Assembly (NCBI RefSeq): GCF_000482545.1
Contig: NZ_KI519455.1
Coordinates: forward strand, 1,425,247 to 1,489,246
Reading direction: 5' to 3'
Length of the DNA stretch: 64,000 bases
DNA from: Arthrobacter sp. 35W
Lineage (GTDB): Bacteria > Actinomycetota > Actinomycetes > Actinomycetales > Micrococcaceae
Part shown: one piece after another, positions 28,569 to 37,399 of the stretch
How the letters are laid out: each line of letters opens with the position of its first letter
Position numbering within the stretch: the first letter of the stretch is position 1
Program-made: the position numbers and the translations under genes
The notes under the pieces: generated by a model
Seen by the model: the letters and a program-made list of their open reading frames with translations, nothing else
Database searches by the model: none
Told to the model about the DNA's origin: nothing

Positions 28569-29501
28569 GTGTCCACCAACTCGCTGCGAAGCACCACCGG
28601 GATGGGGCGTACCGGGGACAAGGTATTTTCGGGGGCCGCCATGGCCGCCGGAATCCTGATCCTCGTGGTCCTGTTCAGTGTTGCCATCTTCCTGCTGGTC
28701 CAAGCCCTGCCTACGTTTAGTGCCAAGCCTGCGGATCTGACCGGGGGCGAGGGCTTTTTCAGCTATATTTTCCCGATTGTCATTGGCACCCTGATTGCGG
28801 CAGCCATCGCCCTGATCATCGCCACGCCCATTGGGATTGGTGTTGCCCTCTTCATCTCGCACTACGCCCCCCGCCGTCTGGCACAGGGGCTGGGGTACGT
28901 CGTCGACCTTCTGGCAGCCATCCCCTCCGTGGTCTACGGTGCCTGGGGTGCCAGCTTCCTGGCCTCCAACCTCAAGGAACCGTACGCCTGGCTGGCCGAG
29001 AACCTCGGCTGGATCCCAATCTTCGCCGGACCCGCGTCCGGCACCGCCAAGACCATGCTGACTGCCGGCATCGTCCTGGCCGTGATGGTTCTGCCCATCA
29101 TCACCTCCCTGACCCGGGAGATCTTCCTGCAGGCCCCCAAGCTTCATGAGGAGGCCGCACTGGCCCTGGGCGCCACCCGCTGGGAAATGATCAAAATGGC
29201 CGTCCTGCCGTTTGCCCGCCCGGGCATCATCAGCGCCGTCATGCTCGGCCTGGGCCGCGCCCTGGGCGAGACCATGGCCGTGGCCCTGGTGCTCTCCTCC
29301 GGCCCGTTGATTGCCTCGCTGATCCAGTCCGGCAACCAGACGGTGGCGGCGGAAATCGCTCTGAACTTCCCGGAGGCGTTCGGGCTCCGCCTGAATGAAC
29401 TCATCGCTGCAGGTCTGGTGCTCTTCCTGATCACCCTGGCCGTGAACATGGTTGCCCGCTGGATCATCAGCCGGCACAAGGAATTCTCGGGAGCCAACTG
29501 A
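28569..29501 (+). CDS. pstC: Phosphate ABC transporter permease PstC
   Basis: This 310-residue protein is one of the two channel subunits of the high-affinity phosphate importer. Six membrane helices are recognisable, and the docking loop reads HEEAALALGATRWEMIKMAV. GTG 28569 is chosen because AAGGAA lies about seven bases upstream; an in-frame ATG at 28530 would add 13 residues but has no ribosome binding site. Its TGA overlaps the pstA start. Confidence 0.93.
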   Translation: MSTNSLRSTTGMGRTGDKVFSGAAMAAGILILVVLFSVAIFLLVQALPTFSAKPADLTGGEGFFSYIFPIVIGTLIAAAIALIIATPIGIGVALFISHYAPRRLAQGLGYVVDLLAAIPSVVYGAWGASFLASNLKEPYAWLAENLGWIPIFAGPASGTAKTMLTAGIVLAVMVLPIITSLTREIFLQAPKLHEEAALALGATRWEMIKMAVLPFARPGIISAVMLGLGRALGETMAVALVLSSGPLIASLIQSGNQTVAAEIALNFPEAFGLRLNELIAAGLVLFLITLAVNMVARWIISRHKEFSGAN

Positions 29502-30610
29502 TGTCCCTCGCCACGATGACTCCGCGCAAGCGCTCCGCCCTGACCCGCGGACAGCTGCCCAAGTACACCCCCTACGCCATTGCCGGCGCCGCCATCATCC
29601 TGGCCGCCGCGCTGATGTCCGTGATCGGCTTCAACGCCTTCGGCTGGGGCGTGCTCTCCGCTGTCCTGTTCGCCGCCGGCTGGGTGGCCACCACGGCCGC
29701 CGTTGAGGGCTCCCGCAAGGCGAAGGACCGACTGGCCACCTCGCTGGTGGTCGGCTCCTTCCTGGTGGCCCTGCTGCCGCTGGTCTCGGTCATCTGGACC
29801 GTGCTGGCCAACGGCATCCCCGGGCTGCTCCAGCCCGGCTTCCTGGGCACCTCCATGAAGGGTGTGACGGGCGTGCAGGACAACGCCTCCGTCGCCAACG
29901 GCACCCCGGTGCTGGGCGGTGCGTACCACGCGCTCATGGGCTCGGTGCTGATCACCCTCTGGGCCACGCTGATCTCGGTGCCCATCGGCCTGCTGACCTC
30001 CATCTACCTGGTGGAGTACGGGCAGGGCAGCCGCCTGGCCAAGGCCATCACGTTCTTCGTGGACGTCATGACGGGCATCCCGTCCATCGTGGCCGGTCTG
30101 TTCGCCGCCGCGTTCTTCGGCCTGGTCATTGCCCCAGGCACCAAGACCGGCATCGTCGCCGCCGTCGCACTGTCGGTGCTGATGATCCCCGTGGTGGTCC
30201 GCTCCTCCGAGGAAATGCTCAAGATCGTCCCCAACGAGCTGCGCGAGGCCGCCTATGCCCTGGGTGTCCGCAAGTGGCGCACCATCGTCAAGGTGGTCAT
30301 TCCGACGGCGATCTCAGGCATCGCCTCCGGCGTCACGCTGGCCATCGCCCGTGTGATCGGTGAGACGGCCCCGCTGCTGGTCACCGCCGGCTTCGCGACG
30401 TCGATAAACCTCAACGTCTTCTCCGGCTGGATGGCCTCGCTGCCGACGTACATCTACACGCAGATCATGTCGCCCACCTCGCCGTCGAACCCGGGCCCCT
30501 CGGACCAGCGCGCCTGGGCCGCGGCCCTGCTGCTGATCCTGCTGGTCATGGCGCTGAACCTGATTGCGCGCCTGGTGGCCCGCATCTTCTCGCCCAAGAC
30601 CGGCCGCTAA
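29501..30610 (+). CDS. pstA: Phosphate ABC transporter permease PstA
   Basis: This 369-residue protein is the second channel subunit. It is longer than most PstA proteins (about 290) because two extra N-terminal membrane segments (about residues 25-65) precede the usual six, a feature of actinobacterial PstA. The docking loop reads [23 protein letters not shown] 29501 overlaps the pstC stop by one base. Confidence 0.93.
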   Translation: MSLATMTPRKRSALTRGQLPKYTPYAIAGAAIILAAALMSVIGFNAFGWGVLSAVLFAAGWVATTAAVEGSRKAKDRLATSLVVGSFLVALLPLVSVIWTVLANGIPGLLQPGFLGTSMKGVTGVQDNASVANGTPVLGGAYHALMGSVLITLWATLISVPIGLLTSIYLVEYGQGSRLAKAITFFVDVMTGIPSIVAGLFAAAFFGLVIAPGTKTGIVAAVALSVLMIPVVVRSSEEMLKIVPNELREAAYALGVRKWRTIVKVVIPTAISGIASGVTLAIARVIGETAPLLVTAGFATSINLNVFSGWMASLPTYIYTQIMSPTSPSNPGPSDQRAWAAALLLILLVMALNLIARLVARIFSPKTGR

Positions 30611-30659
30611 GCGCCGCCGCCCTCCCTCCTCCTTCGCTCCACAAGAAACGGAACACCAC

Positions 30660-31439
30660 ATGTCCAAGCGCATCGACGTCACAGACCTGAACGTCTACTA
30701 CAGCAAGTTCCTGGCTGTGGAGGGCGTCAACATCAACATCGAGGCCAAGTCGGTCACGGCCTTCATCGGTCCGTCCGGCTGCGGCAAGTCCACGTTCCTG
30801 CGCACGCTGAACCGCATGCACGAGGTCATCCCCGGCGCCCGCGTGGAGGGCGAGGTGCTGCTGGACGGCGACAACCTCTACGGCGACGGCGTGGACCCGG
30901 TGACGGTGCGCAGCCAGATCGGCATGGTCTTCCAGCGTCCCAACCCGTTCCCGACGATGTCCATCCGCGACAACGTGCTGGCCGGCGTGAAGCTGAACAG
31001 CAAGCGGATGTCCAAGTCCGACGCCGATGCGCTGGTGGAGAAGTCGCTGCAGGGTGCCAACCTGTGGAACGAGGTCAAGGACCGCCTCGAGAAGCCCGGT
31101 TCCGGCCTCTCTGGTGGCCAGCAGCAGCGCCTCTGCATCGCCCGCGCGATCGCCGTGCAGCCCGATGTGATCCTGATGGACGAGCCCTGCTCCGCCCTGG
31201 ACCCGATCTCCACGCTGGCCATCGAGGACCTGATCAACGAGCTCAAGGACGAGTACACGGTGGTGATCGTGACGCACAATATGCAGCAGGCGGCGCGTGT
31301 TTCGGACAAGACGGCGTTCTTCAACATCGCCGGCACCGGCAAGCCCGGCAAGCTGATCGAGTACGCGGACACCACCACCATCTTCAACAACCCCACCGAG
31401 AAGTCCACCGAAGACTACGTCTCCGGCCGCTTCGGATAA
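30660..31439 (+). CDS. pstB: Phosphate ABC transporter ATPase PstB
   Basis: This 259-residue ATPase drives the importer. It has Walker [10 protein letters not shown], the Q-loop VFQRPNPFP, the ABC signature [14 protein letters not shown], Walker [14 protein letters not shown] and the switch histidine in [13 protein letters not shown]. It is the last gene of the pst operon. The stop codon TAA is followed at once by a copy of the intergenic repeat, then by a very long perfect hairpin. Confidence 0.96.
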   Translation: MSKRIDVTDLNVYYSKFLAVEGVNINIEAKSVTAFIGPSGCGKSTFLRTLNRMHEVIPGARVEGEVLLDGDNLYGDGVDPVTVRSQIGMVFQRPNPFPTMSIRDNVLAGVKLNSKRMSKSDADALVEKSLQGANLWNEVKDRLEKPGSGLSGGQQQRLCIARAIAVQPDVILMDEPCSALDPISTLAIEDLINELKDEYTVVIVTHNMQQAARVSDKTAFFNIAGTGKPGKLIEYADTTTIFNNPTEKSTEDYVSGRFG

Positions 31440-31506
31440 TCCCCAAGCGCTCCCACCGCTCGCAAGCTCGCGGCGGGGCCCTCGCGCTCGTGGGCCCAGG
31501 CTTTTT
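31440..31506 (+). repeat. Intergenic repeat directly after pstB, terminator-like
   Basis: This copy of the repeat family starts with TCCCC directly after the pstB TAA. It contains CGCTCGCAAGCTCGCGGCGG and two GGGCCC blocks (31476-31481 and 31492-31497) that can pair around a 10-base loop. The run TTTTT at 31502-31506 follows five bases after the second block, so here the repeat could work as an intrinsic terminator. Confidence 0.7.
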
Positions 31507-31507
31507 C

Positions 31508-31569
31508 CAACTGAGGCGCGGCAACTGTACGAAATCCGTAGATTTCGTACAGTTGCCGCGCCTCAGTTG
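31508..31569. terminator. Perfect 29-bp hairpin between pstB and the Pit gene
   Basis: Bases 31508-31536 are the exact reverse complement of 31541-31569, with only CGTA as loop. The element sits between convergent pstB and pit, 21 bases from the pit stop. It would fold equally well from both strands. A stem this long and perfect exceeds what termination needs. Confidence 0.85.
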
Positions 31570-31589
31570 TTGGTGGAGGAGGTGGCCGG

Positions 31590-32603
31590 TCAGATGATGG
31601 GGGAGATCGCCAGGTAGAGGATGCCGCCGAGCAGGGCCGACACGATCGGGGTGGCAACCCAGGCGCCCAGGATGCGCAGCACCAGCGGCCCGTTGATGAC
31701 GGTGAAGCGCTGGTTCAGCCCGGCCCCCACCGTGGCGGAGGTAACCGTGTGCGTGGTGGACAGCGGCAGGTGCAGGGCGATGGCGCCAATGAAGAGCATG
31801 ACGGCGCTGACCAGCTGTGCCACCAGACCCCGCATGGGGTCGATCTTGGCCAGCCGGGTGCCCAGGGTATGGGAAACCCGCCAGCCGCCGGCCAGCGTGC
31901 CCGCGCCGAGCATGGCGGCGGTGAAAATCGGAACCCACAACGGCACGGCACCGGTGCCCCCGGCCAGAGATGCCGCAGCCAGCGCCAGCAGCACCATCGT
32001 CGTCGTGCGGGCCCCGTCCTGCAGCCCATGGCCAAAGGCCACGGCTGCGGCTGCCACCGACTGCATGCGCCGCACCCGCCGATTGACGTAGTTCGGCTGG
32101 GCATTGCGGGCCGCCCACATGGCCGGGAACACGGCCACGTAGGACAGCGCCAGGGCGATGACGGGGGAGAGCAGCAGCGGCAGCACCACCAGTGTCAGGA
32201 CGGTCGTGTCCAGCCCCTGCAGGGGGCTCTCGCCCACCAGCAGCGAAGCCAGCGAGGCTCCGGCCAGCGAGCCGATCAGCGCATGGGTGGAGGAGGACGG
32301 ATAGCCCCGCCACCACTGGTGGACGCCCCAGAGGCAGGCGCCCGCCAGGCCGGCAATGAGCAGACCCAGCCCGTCCTCCCCGGTGGGCAGGGTGAAAAGC
32401 TTCTCGCGCATGGCCGTGGCAAACGTGACGCTCAGCAGGGCGCCCAGCACATTGAAAAGGCAGGCCAGCAGGACTGCCACAGTGGGGGTCAGCGCGCGCG
32501 TCCGCACGGCGACGGCGACGGCGGTGGAGACATCGCGGAAGCCATTGAGGAACGCGAAGGCAGCGGCCAGGGCCAGTGCCGCGACCAGCAAAACGGTGGT
32601 CAA
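31590..32603 (-). CDS. pit: Inorganic phosphate transporter, Pit family
   Basis: This 337-residue membrane protein takes up phosphate (with a metal cation) by the low-affinity proton-driven route. It shows the two Pit signatures: FLNGFRDVSTAVAVAV near the N-terminus and the C-terminal PLSTTHTVTSATVGAGL, each with conserved polar residues in a reentrant helix pair, and YPSSSTHALIGSLAG in between. The start is TTG 32603, one base after the stop of the DUF47 gene, so the two are translated together. It converges on pstB. Confidence 0.9.
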   Translation of the reverse strand: MTTVLLVAALALAAAFAFLNGFRDVSTAVAVAVRTRALTPTVAVLLACLFNVLGALLSVTFATAMREKLFTLPTGEDGLGLLIAGLAGACLWGVHQWWRGYPSSSTHALIGSLAGASLASLLVGESPLQGLDTTVLTLVVLPLLLSPVIALALSYVAVFPAMWAARNAQPNYVNRRVRRMQSVAAAAVAFGHGLQDGARTTTMVLLALAAASLAGGTGAVPLWVPIFTAAMLGAGTLAGGWRVSHTLGTRLAKIDPMRGLVAQLVSAVMLFIGAIALHLPLSTTHTVTSATVGAGLNQRFTVINGPLVLRILGAWVATPIVSALLGGILYLAISPII

Positions 32604-32604
32604 G

Positions 32605-33222
32605 TCAGGATTCCTTGACGATGATGCTGCCTACCTGGATGGCGACGTTGCGGTAGGCGCCCGAGACATCCACCAGGGCATCGGCCAGTACGCGGTACTT
32701 GACGAGGGCCGCCGGGGTCAGATCGCGCATCAATTCACTGACAAAGACGCGGTGGCTGCGTTGGGCACGCTTGGACAGGCGGATGACCTGGATCCAGTAC
32801 TCTTCCAGATCATCCAGGTTGTCCAGCCGGCGCATGGCGTCCACCGTGAGTTCTGCCTGCCGGGTGATGATCTCCAGCTGGTCCGAGGCGCGGGGCGGAA
32901 TCCTGTCCAGCTGGTGCAGGGCAATGAGCTCGGCGGCGCCGGTCAGGGACTCGCTGGCCTCGTTCAGCCGCCGCCCCAGGGCGAAGAGATCCTCGCGGGG
33001 GAGCGGGTTGACGAAGCTGGTGCGCATATTGGTCAACAGTGCGACGAAGAGTTCGGTGGAACGGGCCTCGGAGGTGCGCAGCTGCTCCGCCAGGTCCTCA
33101 AAATCCGTCGGGGCGGTCCCCAGCAGTTCGGAGAGGGTGTGGACGGCGGAGACGCCCTCGGTTGCCATCTTGGCCAGAATGGCCAGACCCGCCTTCTCCT
33201 GTGGAAAGAGACGCAGCTTCAC
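32605..33222 (-). CDS. DUF47 family protein (PhoU-like Pit accessory)
   Basis: This 205-residue helical protein resembles PhoU and belongs to the DUF47 family, almost always encoded directly before a Pit transporter. It probably regulates the transporter. Marks are the N-terminal FPQEKAGLAILAKMA, and repeated helices with acidic motifs such as NLDDLEEYWIQVI. The start is GTG 33222 with AGGAAGG upstream. One base separates its stop from the pit start. Confidence 0.88.
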   Translation of the reverse strand: MKLRLFPQEKAGLAILAKMATEGVSAVHTLSELLGTAPTDFEDLAEQLRTSEARSTELFVALLTNMRTSFVNPLPREDLFALGRRLNEASESLTGAAELIALHQLDRIPPRASDQLEIITRQAELTVDAMRRLDNLDDLEEYWIQVIRLSKRAQRSHRVFVSELMRDLTPAALVKYRVLADALVDVSGAYRNVAIQVGSIIVKES

Positions 33223-33263
33223 AGGGGGCGCCTTCCTGGCATGGGTGGCTTTTGAGCATAAAA

Positions 33264-33350
33264 GTGGTGTCGAACCGGGAGCGCCTCACGGCGTTAGGCC
33301 GCTCAAAGCGGCTAAAAGTGGAGCCCGGGGGTTCCGCAGTTCGACACCAC
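33264..33350 (+). other. Cloverleaf-like structured element upstream of DUF47-pit
   Basis: The 87-base element is closed by a perfect 12-base stem (33264-33275 with 33339-33350). Inside are three hairpins: 33280-33285 with 33290-33295 (loop TCAC), 33298-33303 with 33307-33312 (loop CAA), and 33318-33325 with 33330-33337 (loop CGGG). Several pairs are G-U on the plus strand and would be C-A mismatches on the minus strand, which favours a plus-strand RNA, although the flanking genes are on the minus strand. It lies 42 bases before the DUF47 start. It does not fit a tRNA. Confidence 0.6.
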
Positions 33351-33496
33351 CTTCAGTGTTCTACTTTGCGGGATTGATGTCAACAAAGCCCCGGCGTGGC
33401 GCGGATTTTGGGGTGTGTGGTGTCCCACATCGACCGGCTTCCGGGCACCCGGGAAGAGCCTCTGGCTCCCCCTGACATCCCTTGGGATGGGTGCTT

Positions 33497-34144
33497 CTAA
33501 TCCAGTTCGCCGTTGCGCCAGGCAGCGGCGGCGCTCTCAAGATCCTCGGCCGTCTTGACCAGCTGGTGCGCGTTGCGGGTCATCCGGCCGGCATGGTTTT
33601 CATCGGCATGTTCACGGTCGTCGGCCATCCGCGACTGGCCCAGGGCCACCACACGGCAGAAGGCTGCGGAGCGTTCCAGCGCGACGTCGAAATCGCCGTC
33701 GAACGCGCCGGACAGGATGGCATCGGCCATCGTGCTCAATTCCGCTGCGCCCAGCGGCTCGGCGGCGCCGGCCACGGCCTTGGACACCTGGGCGGTGTCT
33801 TGTCCGGCCCGGAAGAAGGCGCTCAACCGCTCCGGGTCCTTCTGGGTGGCGGCACGCAGCGCGTACAGCCGCCACAGGGCACCGGGCAGGGACCGCGCGG
33901 GGCTCTCGGACCACATCTCGGCAATGGCTTCCAGCCCCTGCTGGTCGGCCAGCTTCACCAGCCGCTTGGTCACGGCGGGGTCGTCGCTCTTGCGCCCGCG
34001 GTGGACCAGCGCCTGGGCGGCGAGGTGCGCAGCTTCGGAGACCCGCGCCGGGTCCGGACCGCCCGTGAAGGGCTCGAAATCGGCAGGCGCAAAAGGCAGC
34101 GGCTTATGCGGCCTCGGTGCGCTGGAGCTGGCTGCTTGGGTCAT
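33497..34144 (-). CDS. Conserved actinobacterial protein of unknown function
   Basis: This 215-residue soluble protein has no domain I recognise. It is rich in Ala and mostly helical, with blocks such as LADQQGLEAIAEMWSESPAR and LRAATQKDPERLSAFFRAGQ that suggest a helical repeat bundle. The composition and codon use match the neighbours, so it is probably a native gene. A short hairpin (33476-33481 with 33484-33489) follows its stop. It is divergent from the tRNA-Lys gene. Confidence 0.75.
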   Translation of the reverse strand: MTQAASSSAPRPHKPLPFAPADFEPFTGGPDPARVSEAAHLAAQALVHRGRKSDDPAVTKRLVKLADQQGLEAIAEMWSESPARSLPGALWRLYALRAATQKDPERLSAFFRAGQDTAQVSKAVAGAAEPLGAAELSTMADAILSGAFDGDFDVALERSAAFCRVVALGQSRMADDREHADENHAGRMTRNAHQLVKTAEDLESAAAAWRNGELD

Positions 34145-34286
34145 GCATCGACACTACTCCTAAGGCCACAACTGGTCGAGAATCCACGGCCGGCACCTGC
34201 GCCTGCCGATTGCCGTGAAGATTGCCGGGTGCGCTATTCTAGTTAGCGTCCACCTTGGGAATACTCTTCCCCGCGTGGGCTGGTAC

Positions 34287-34362
34287 GGGCCTTTAGCTCA
34301 GTTGGTAGAGCATCGGACTTTTAATCCGTGGGTCATGGGTTCGAGCCCCATAGGGCCCACCA
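34287..34362 (+). tRNA. tRNA-Lys (anticodon TTT)
   Basis: The 76 bases fold as a standard cloverleaf: acceptor stem GGGCCTT with AGGGCCC, D-arm AGCTCAGTTGGTAGAGC, anticodon loop CTTTTAA with anticodon TTT at 34320-34322, and T-arm ATGGGTTCGAGCCCCAT. The 3' CCA is encoded (34360-34362). It reads lysine codons AAA and AAG. Confidence 0.97.
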
Positions 34363-34368
34363 GCACAG

Positions 34369-34415
34369 CAAAGCAGCAGCCCGGAACCGTGTCCACGGTC
34401 CCGGGCTGCTGCTTT
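34369..34415 (+). terminator. Terminator after tRNA-Lys
   Basis: CAAAGCAGCAGCCCGG (34369-34384) pairs with its complement at 34400-34415, and ACCGTG/CACGGT extends the stem inward. The hairpin begins six bases after the tRNA and its 3' side ends in CTTTGTTT, as expected for an intrinsic terminator. Confidence 0.8.
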
Positions 34416-34475
34416 GTTTCAAGGCCAATCCAGGCCAAATGGGAGATCCGGGGCCGGTTGTCGTAGGCTCCAAGC

Positions 34476-35306
34476 ATGCTGAAGAACGGGACGCTTCGAC
34501 TGGCCGCCATCCTCCTTGCCGTACCGGCACTTGCACTGGGCGGGTGTTCCTCGACCCCGGCCGCCGCGCCGGCGGGGGAAACCACTGCGGTGGTGCAGAG
34601 CCCCACACCAGCCCCCACCGAAGCCGCCCCGCCCACGGACGCTCCTGGCCTGGCCTCGACGGTCAGCGCCTCGATGGAGAAGATCACCTCCGTTTCCTTC
34701 ACCTCCGACATCACTGCCGCCGGCCAGACCCTGAAGGGAACCGGCCACCAGAAGATCACCAATGGCAGGCTTGAGGCCGCGCGCATCACCCAGGACATGG
34801 GGGCTGCCGGGCAGATGACCATTCTCATCGCCGGCGGCAAGCTGTACATCACCCTGCCGGCCGCTGCCGGAATGACCACCGCTGACAAGCCGTGGCTGCT
34901 GGTTGACGAGACCAGCACAGATCCCCGCATCGCCGCACTCTGGACGAGCATGAAGGGCACGCTGGAGTCCTCGCCGCTGGACCAGTACAGCAGCTTCGCC
35001 CAGTCCGCAGCATCCGTCACGCTGGTGGGCCGCGAGACGGTGAACGGCGTCCAGGCCACCAAGTACAACGTCGTCGTCGACGCGTCCAAGCTGCCGGCCG
35101 GGAGCGAGGAGCGGTCCAAGCTCGAGGCCGCGGGCCTGACCACCATTCCCACGGACATGTGGGTGGATGCCCAGGGGCGCCCGGTCAAGTTCACCCAGGA
35201 GCTGACGGTCCAGGGACAGCAGGTGTCCACCACCATCACCTTCGGCGACTACAACAGTCCGGTGGACATCCAGGCGCCGGCCGCCAGCGAGATCAGCCCC
35301 AGCTAG
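34476..35306 (+). CDS. LppX/LprG-like lipoprotein
   Basis: This 276-residue protein has a lipoprotein signal with lipobox ALGGC and Cys24, a Pro/Thr/Ala-rich tether of about 35 residues, and a domain of about 200 residues that resembles the LppX/LprAFG family (LolA-like half-barrel; [20 protein letters not shown] and [20 protein letters not shown]). Relatives in mycobacteria carry lipids across the cell envelope. It is monocistronic, with only a hairpin between it and the tRNA. Confidence 0.75.
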   Translation: MLKNGTLRLAAILLAVPALALGGCSSTPAAAPAGETTAVVQSPTPAPTEAAPPTDAPGLASTVSASMEKITSVSFTSDITAAGQTLKGTGHQKITNGRLEAARITQDMGAAGQMTILIAGGKLYITLPAAAGMTTADKPWLLVDETSTDPRIAALWTSMKGTLESSPLDQYSSFAQSAASVTLVGRETVNGVQATKYNVVVDASKLPAGSEERSKLEAAGLTTIPTDMWVDAQGRPVKFTQELTVQGQQVSTTITFGDYNSPVDIQAPAASEISPS

Positions 35307-35344
35307 GGAGCGGCGGCTCCGGCCGCGGGTGCAAAAATATACCC

Positions 35345-36184
35345 ATGACTGAATCAGCATCCCCCGCCCTTGCCCTGACCATCGCAGGCTCCGAGGCCAC
35401 CGGCGGTGCCGGCGCCCAGGCCGATCTGAAGACCTTCCAGGAACTGGGTGTCTTCGGCATCGCCAACCTCACCTGCATCGTCTCCTTCGACCCCAACAAC
35501 AACTGGGGCCACCGCTTTGTGCCGGTGGATGCGCAGGTGATTGCCGACCAGTTGGAGGCGACGACGGCGGCCTACGGTCCGCGCTCCGGCGCACCGACGG
35601 TGCTGGACACGGTGAAGATCGGCATGCTGGGCAGCCCGGCCACCATTTCCACTGTCCAGACGGCGCTGGCCGCGGGCGGGTTCACCAACGTGGTGCTGGA
35701 TCCGGTGCTGATCTGCAAGGGCCAGGAGCCCGGCCACGCACTGGACACTGATGCGGCTCTGAAGGCCCAGATCCTGCCGCTGGCCACCTTCGTCACGCCC
35801 AACCACTTCGAGGCCGAGTCGCTCTCCGGCATGACGATCCGCACGGTTGAGGATCTGGAGGCTGCGGCCCGGAAGATCCACGAGATCAGCGGTGCCGCGG
35901 TGCTCGCCAAGGGCGGCGTGCGGCTGGACGGCCCCGACGCCGTCGACATCTTCTTTGACGGGGAGACGCTGGAGGTGCTCAGCGCCCCCAAGGTGGGCGA
36001 GGTGGCGGTCTCCGGCGCCGGCTGCTCGCTGGCCGCCGCCGTAACGGCCGAGCTGGCCAAGGGTGCCACGGCGCTGGAGGCCGCACGGACGGCCAAGGCC
36101 TTCGTCACCGAGGGCATCAAGAACCGGGTGGCCTCCGGTGCCCCGTTCACGGCCCTCTGGCAGGGCGGTGCGGGCGCCAACTAG
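35345..36184 (+). CDS. pdxK: Pyridoxal kinase of the ThiD-like two-cysteine type
   Basis: This 279-residue ribokinase-fold kinase resembles ThiD (HMP/HMP-P kinase) but carries the two-cysteine marks of the CC-PLK pyridoxal kinases: Cys124 in the lid sequence DPVLICKG and Cys227 in [10 protein letters not shown]. The N-terminal [20 protein letters not shown] is the usual ThiD/PdxK substrate motif. It probably phosphorylates pyridoxal for vitamin B6 salvage; activity on hydroxymethylpyrimidine cannot be excluded. No thiamine genes are next to it, which favours the B6 role. Confidence 0.82.
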   Translation: MTESASPALALTIAGSEATGGAGAQADLKTFQELGVFGIANLTCIVSFDPNNNWGHRFVPVDAQVIADQLEATTAAYGPRSGAPTVLDTVKIGMLGSPATISTVQTALAAGGFTNVVLDPVLICKGQEPGHALDTDAALKAQILPLATFVTPNHFEAESLSGMTIRTVEDLEAAARKIHEISGAAVLAKGGVRLDGPDAVDIFFDGETLEVLSAPKVGEVAVSGAGCSLAAAVTAELAKGATALEAARTAKAFVTEGIKNRVASGAPFTALWQGGAGAN

Positions 36185-36295
36185 CCCCGGCCCCGCCGTC
36201 GTCGCACCCGTCCTCCCATGGGCGGGAGGACGGCCGGCTGCGATCCGGGCGTGTGGGCCGTTGCCAGCACGCCCGGATGGTGCCACGATCGAGAA

Positions 36296-36622
36296 ATGAG
36301 CGAGACGGCAGAGGGTTTCCACAACGATGTCACCATGCTGCGCAACGACGTGGCGCACCGCTACGAACTCCACGTGGGCGAGGAGTTGGCGTGCATTCTT
36401 CTCTTCAAGGACCTGCCCGGCCACATAGATCTGATCCACACGGAGGTCCAACCGGGCTTTGAAGGGCGCGGCCTTGGGGCGGTGCTGGACCGCTATGCGC
36501 TGGACGATGTGGTGGCCTCGGGCAAACGGATCATTCCGCACTGCCCCTATGTGGCCAAGTTCATCCGCCGGCACCCGGACGAATACACGCAGTACACCGA
36601 CTGGCCGGCACCGGGCGAGTGA
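36296..36622 (+). CDS. Small GNAT-like N-acetyltransferase (COG2388/YidJ type)
   Basis: This 108-residue protein matches the small single-domain acetyltransferases of the YidJ type. It has the acetyl-CoA loop as FEGRGLGAVLDRYALDDV and the family ending CPYVAKFIRRHPDEY, with the conserved Cys and Arg-His. The acceptor is not known. ATG 36296 matches the length of relatives. It lies four bases before the SDR gene and is probably cotranscribed with it. Confidence 0.82.
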   Translation: MSETAEGFHNDVTMLRNDVAHRYELHVGEELACILLFKDLPGHIDLIHTEVQPGFEGRGLGAVLDRYALDDVVASGKRIIPHCPYVAKFIRRHPDEYTQYTDWPAPGE

Positions 36623-36625
36623 GCA

Positions 36626-37399
36626 ATGGCCGGCGCGGTGGTCGAGACGGCTCTGGTCACCGGGGCCACGGCGGGCCTGGGGGCTGAATTTTCCCAGCAA
36701 TTGGCCAAGGCCGGCATCAATCTGGTGCTGGTGGCCCGCGACGGCGCCCGCCTGCAGGCCAAGGCCGTGCGGCTGCACCATGAGTTTGGCGTCCAGGTGG
36801 AGACGCTCGCCGTCGATCTCTTGACCGACGACGGCGTGGCCCGAGTGGTGGCCAGGCTGGGCAGCGAGGAATCGCCGGTGTCCATTCTCATCAACAACGC
36901 CGGATTCTCCCTGGCGCAGCCCTTCGACAAGACCTCTCCCCAGGAGGAGGCCGACCACCTGAAGATTCTGGTGTCGGTGCCGATGGCGCTCATGCAGGCG
37001 GTGCTGGCACCGATGTTGCTGCGGGGGCGCGGCCAGATCATCAATGTGGCGGATGTTGCAGGATTTGTGCCGCGCGGCAGTTATGGTGCGGCGAAGTCGT
37101 GGATCATCAGTTTCAGCCGCTGGGCCCATTGGGAATACGGGCCCCGCGGCGTGGGCATCACGGTGGTCTGCCCGGGGTTTGTGCACACGGAATTCTTCTC
37201 GCGCATGGGGGCGTCCACCGCCGGCATACCCAAGTGGATGTGGCTGGAACCGGAGCGTGTGGTGCGCGAGGCCTTGGCGCACGCCGCGGCGGGGCGGGCT
37301 GTCTCCATCCCGTCGCGGCGGTACGCCATGCTGGTCGCAGCAAGCAGACTCATTCCATCCCGGTGGGCACTGCTGGCGGCAGGCCGCCGGTCAGGCTAG
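36626..37399 (+). CDS. Short-chain dehydrogenase/reductase with altered active site
   Basis: This 257-residue protein has the classical SDR fold: cofactor loop TGATAGLGAEFSQ, NNAGF, and Tyr153 and Lys157 in SYGAAKSW. The residue where a catalytic Ser is expected is Asp143 (INVADVAGF, compared with the usual NVSSVAGF). An Arg after the second strand (VARDGARL) suggests NADP(H). The C-terminal part (RRYAMLVAASRLIPSRW) is basic and amphipathic. The substrate is unknown. It converges on the MFS gene; the stops overlap by four bases. Confidence 0.82.
   Translation: MAGAVVETALVTGATAGLGAEFSQQLAKAGINLVLVARDGARLQAKAVRLHHEFGVQVETLAVDLLTDDGVARVVARLGSEESPVSILINNAGFSLAQPFDKTSPQEEADHLKILVSVPMALMQAVLAPMLLRGRGQIINVADVAGFVPRGSYGAAKSWIISFSRWAHWEYGPRGVGITVVCPGFVHTEFFSRMGASTAGIPKWMWLEPERVVREALAHAAAGRAVSIPSRRYAMLVAASRLIPSRWALLAAGRRSG

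Noticed and set aside
33264-33350. Possible tRNA or selenocysteine tRNA
   Set aside because: The fold has a 12-base closing stem and no standard D-arm, T-arm or anticodon loop, and GGTTCGA falls in the closing stem. It is reported as a structured element instead.
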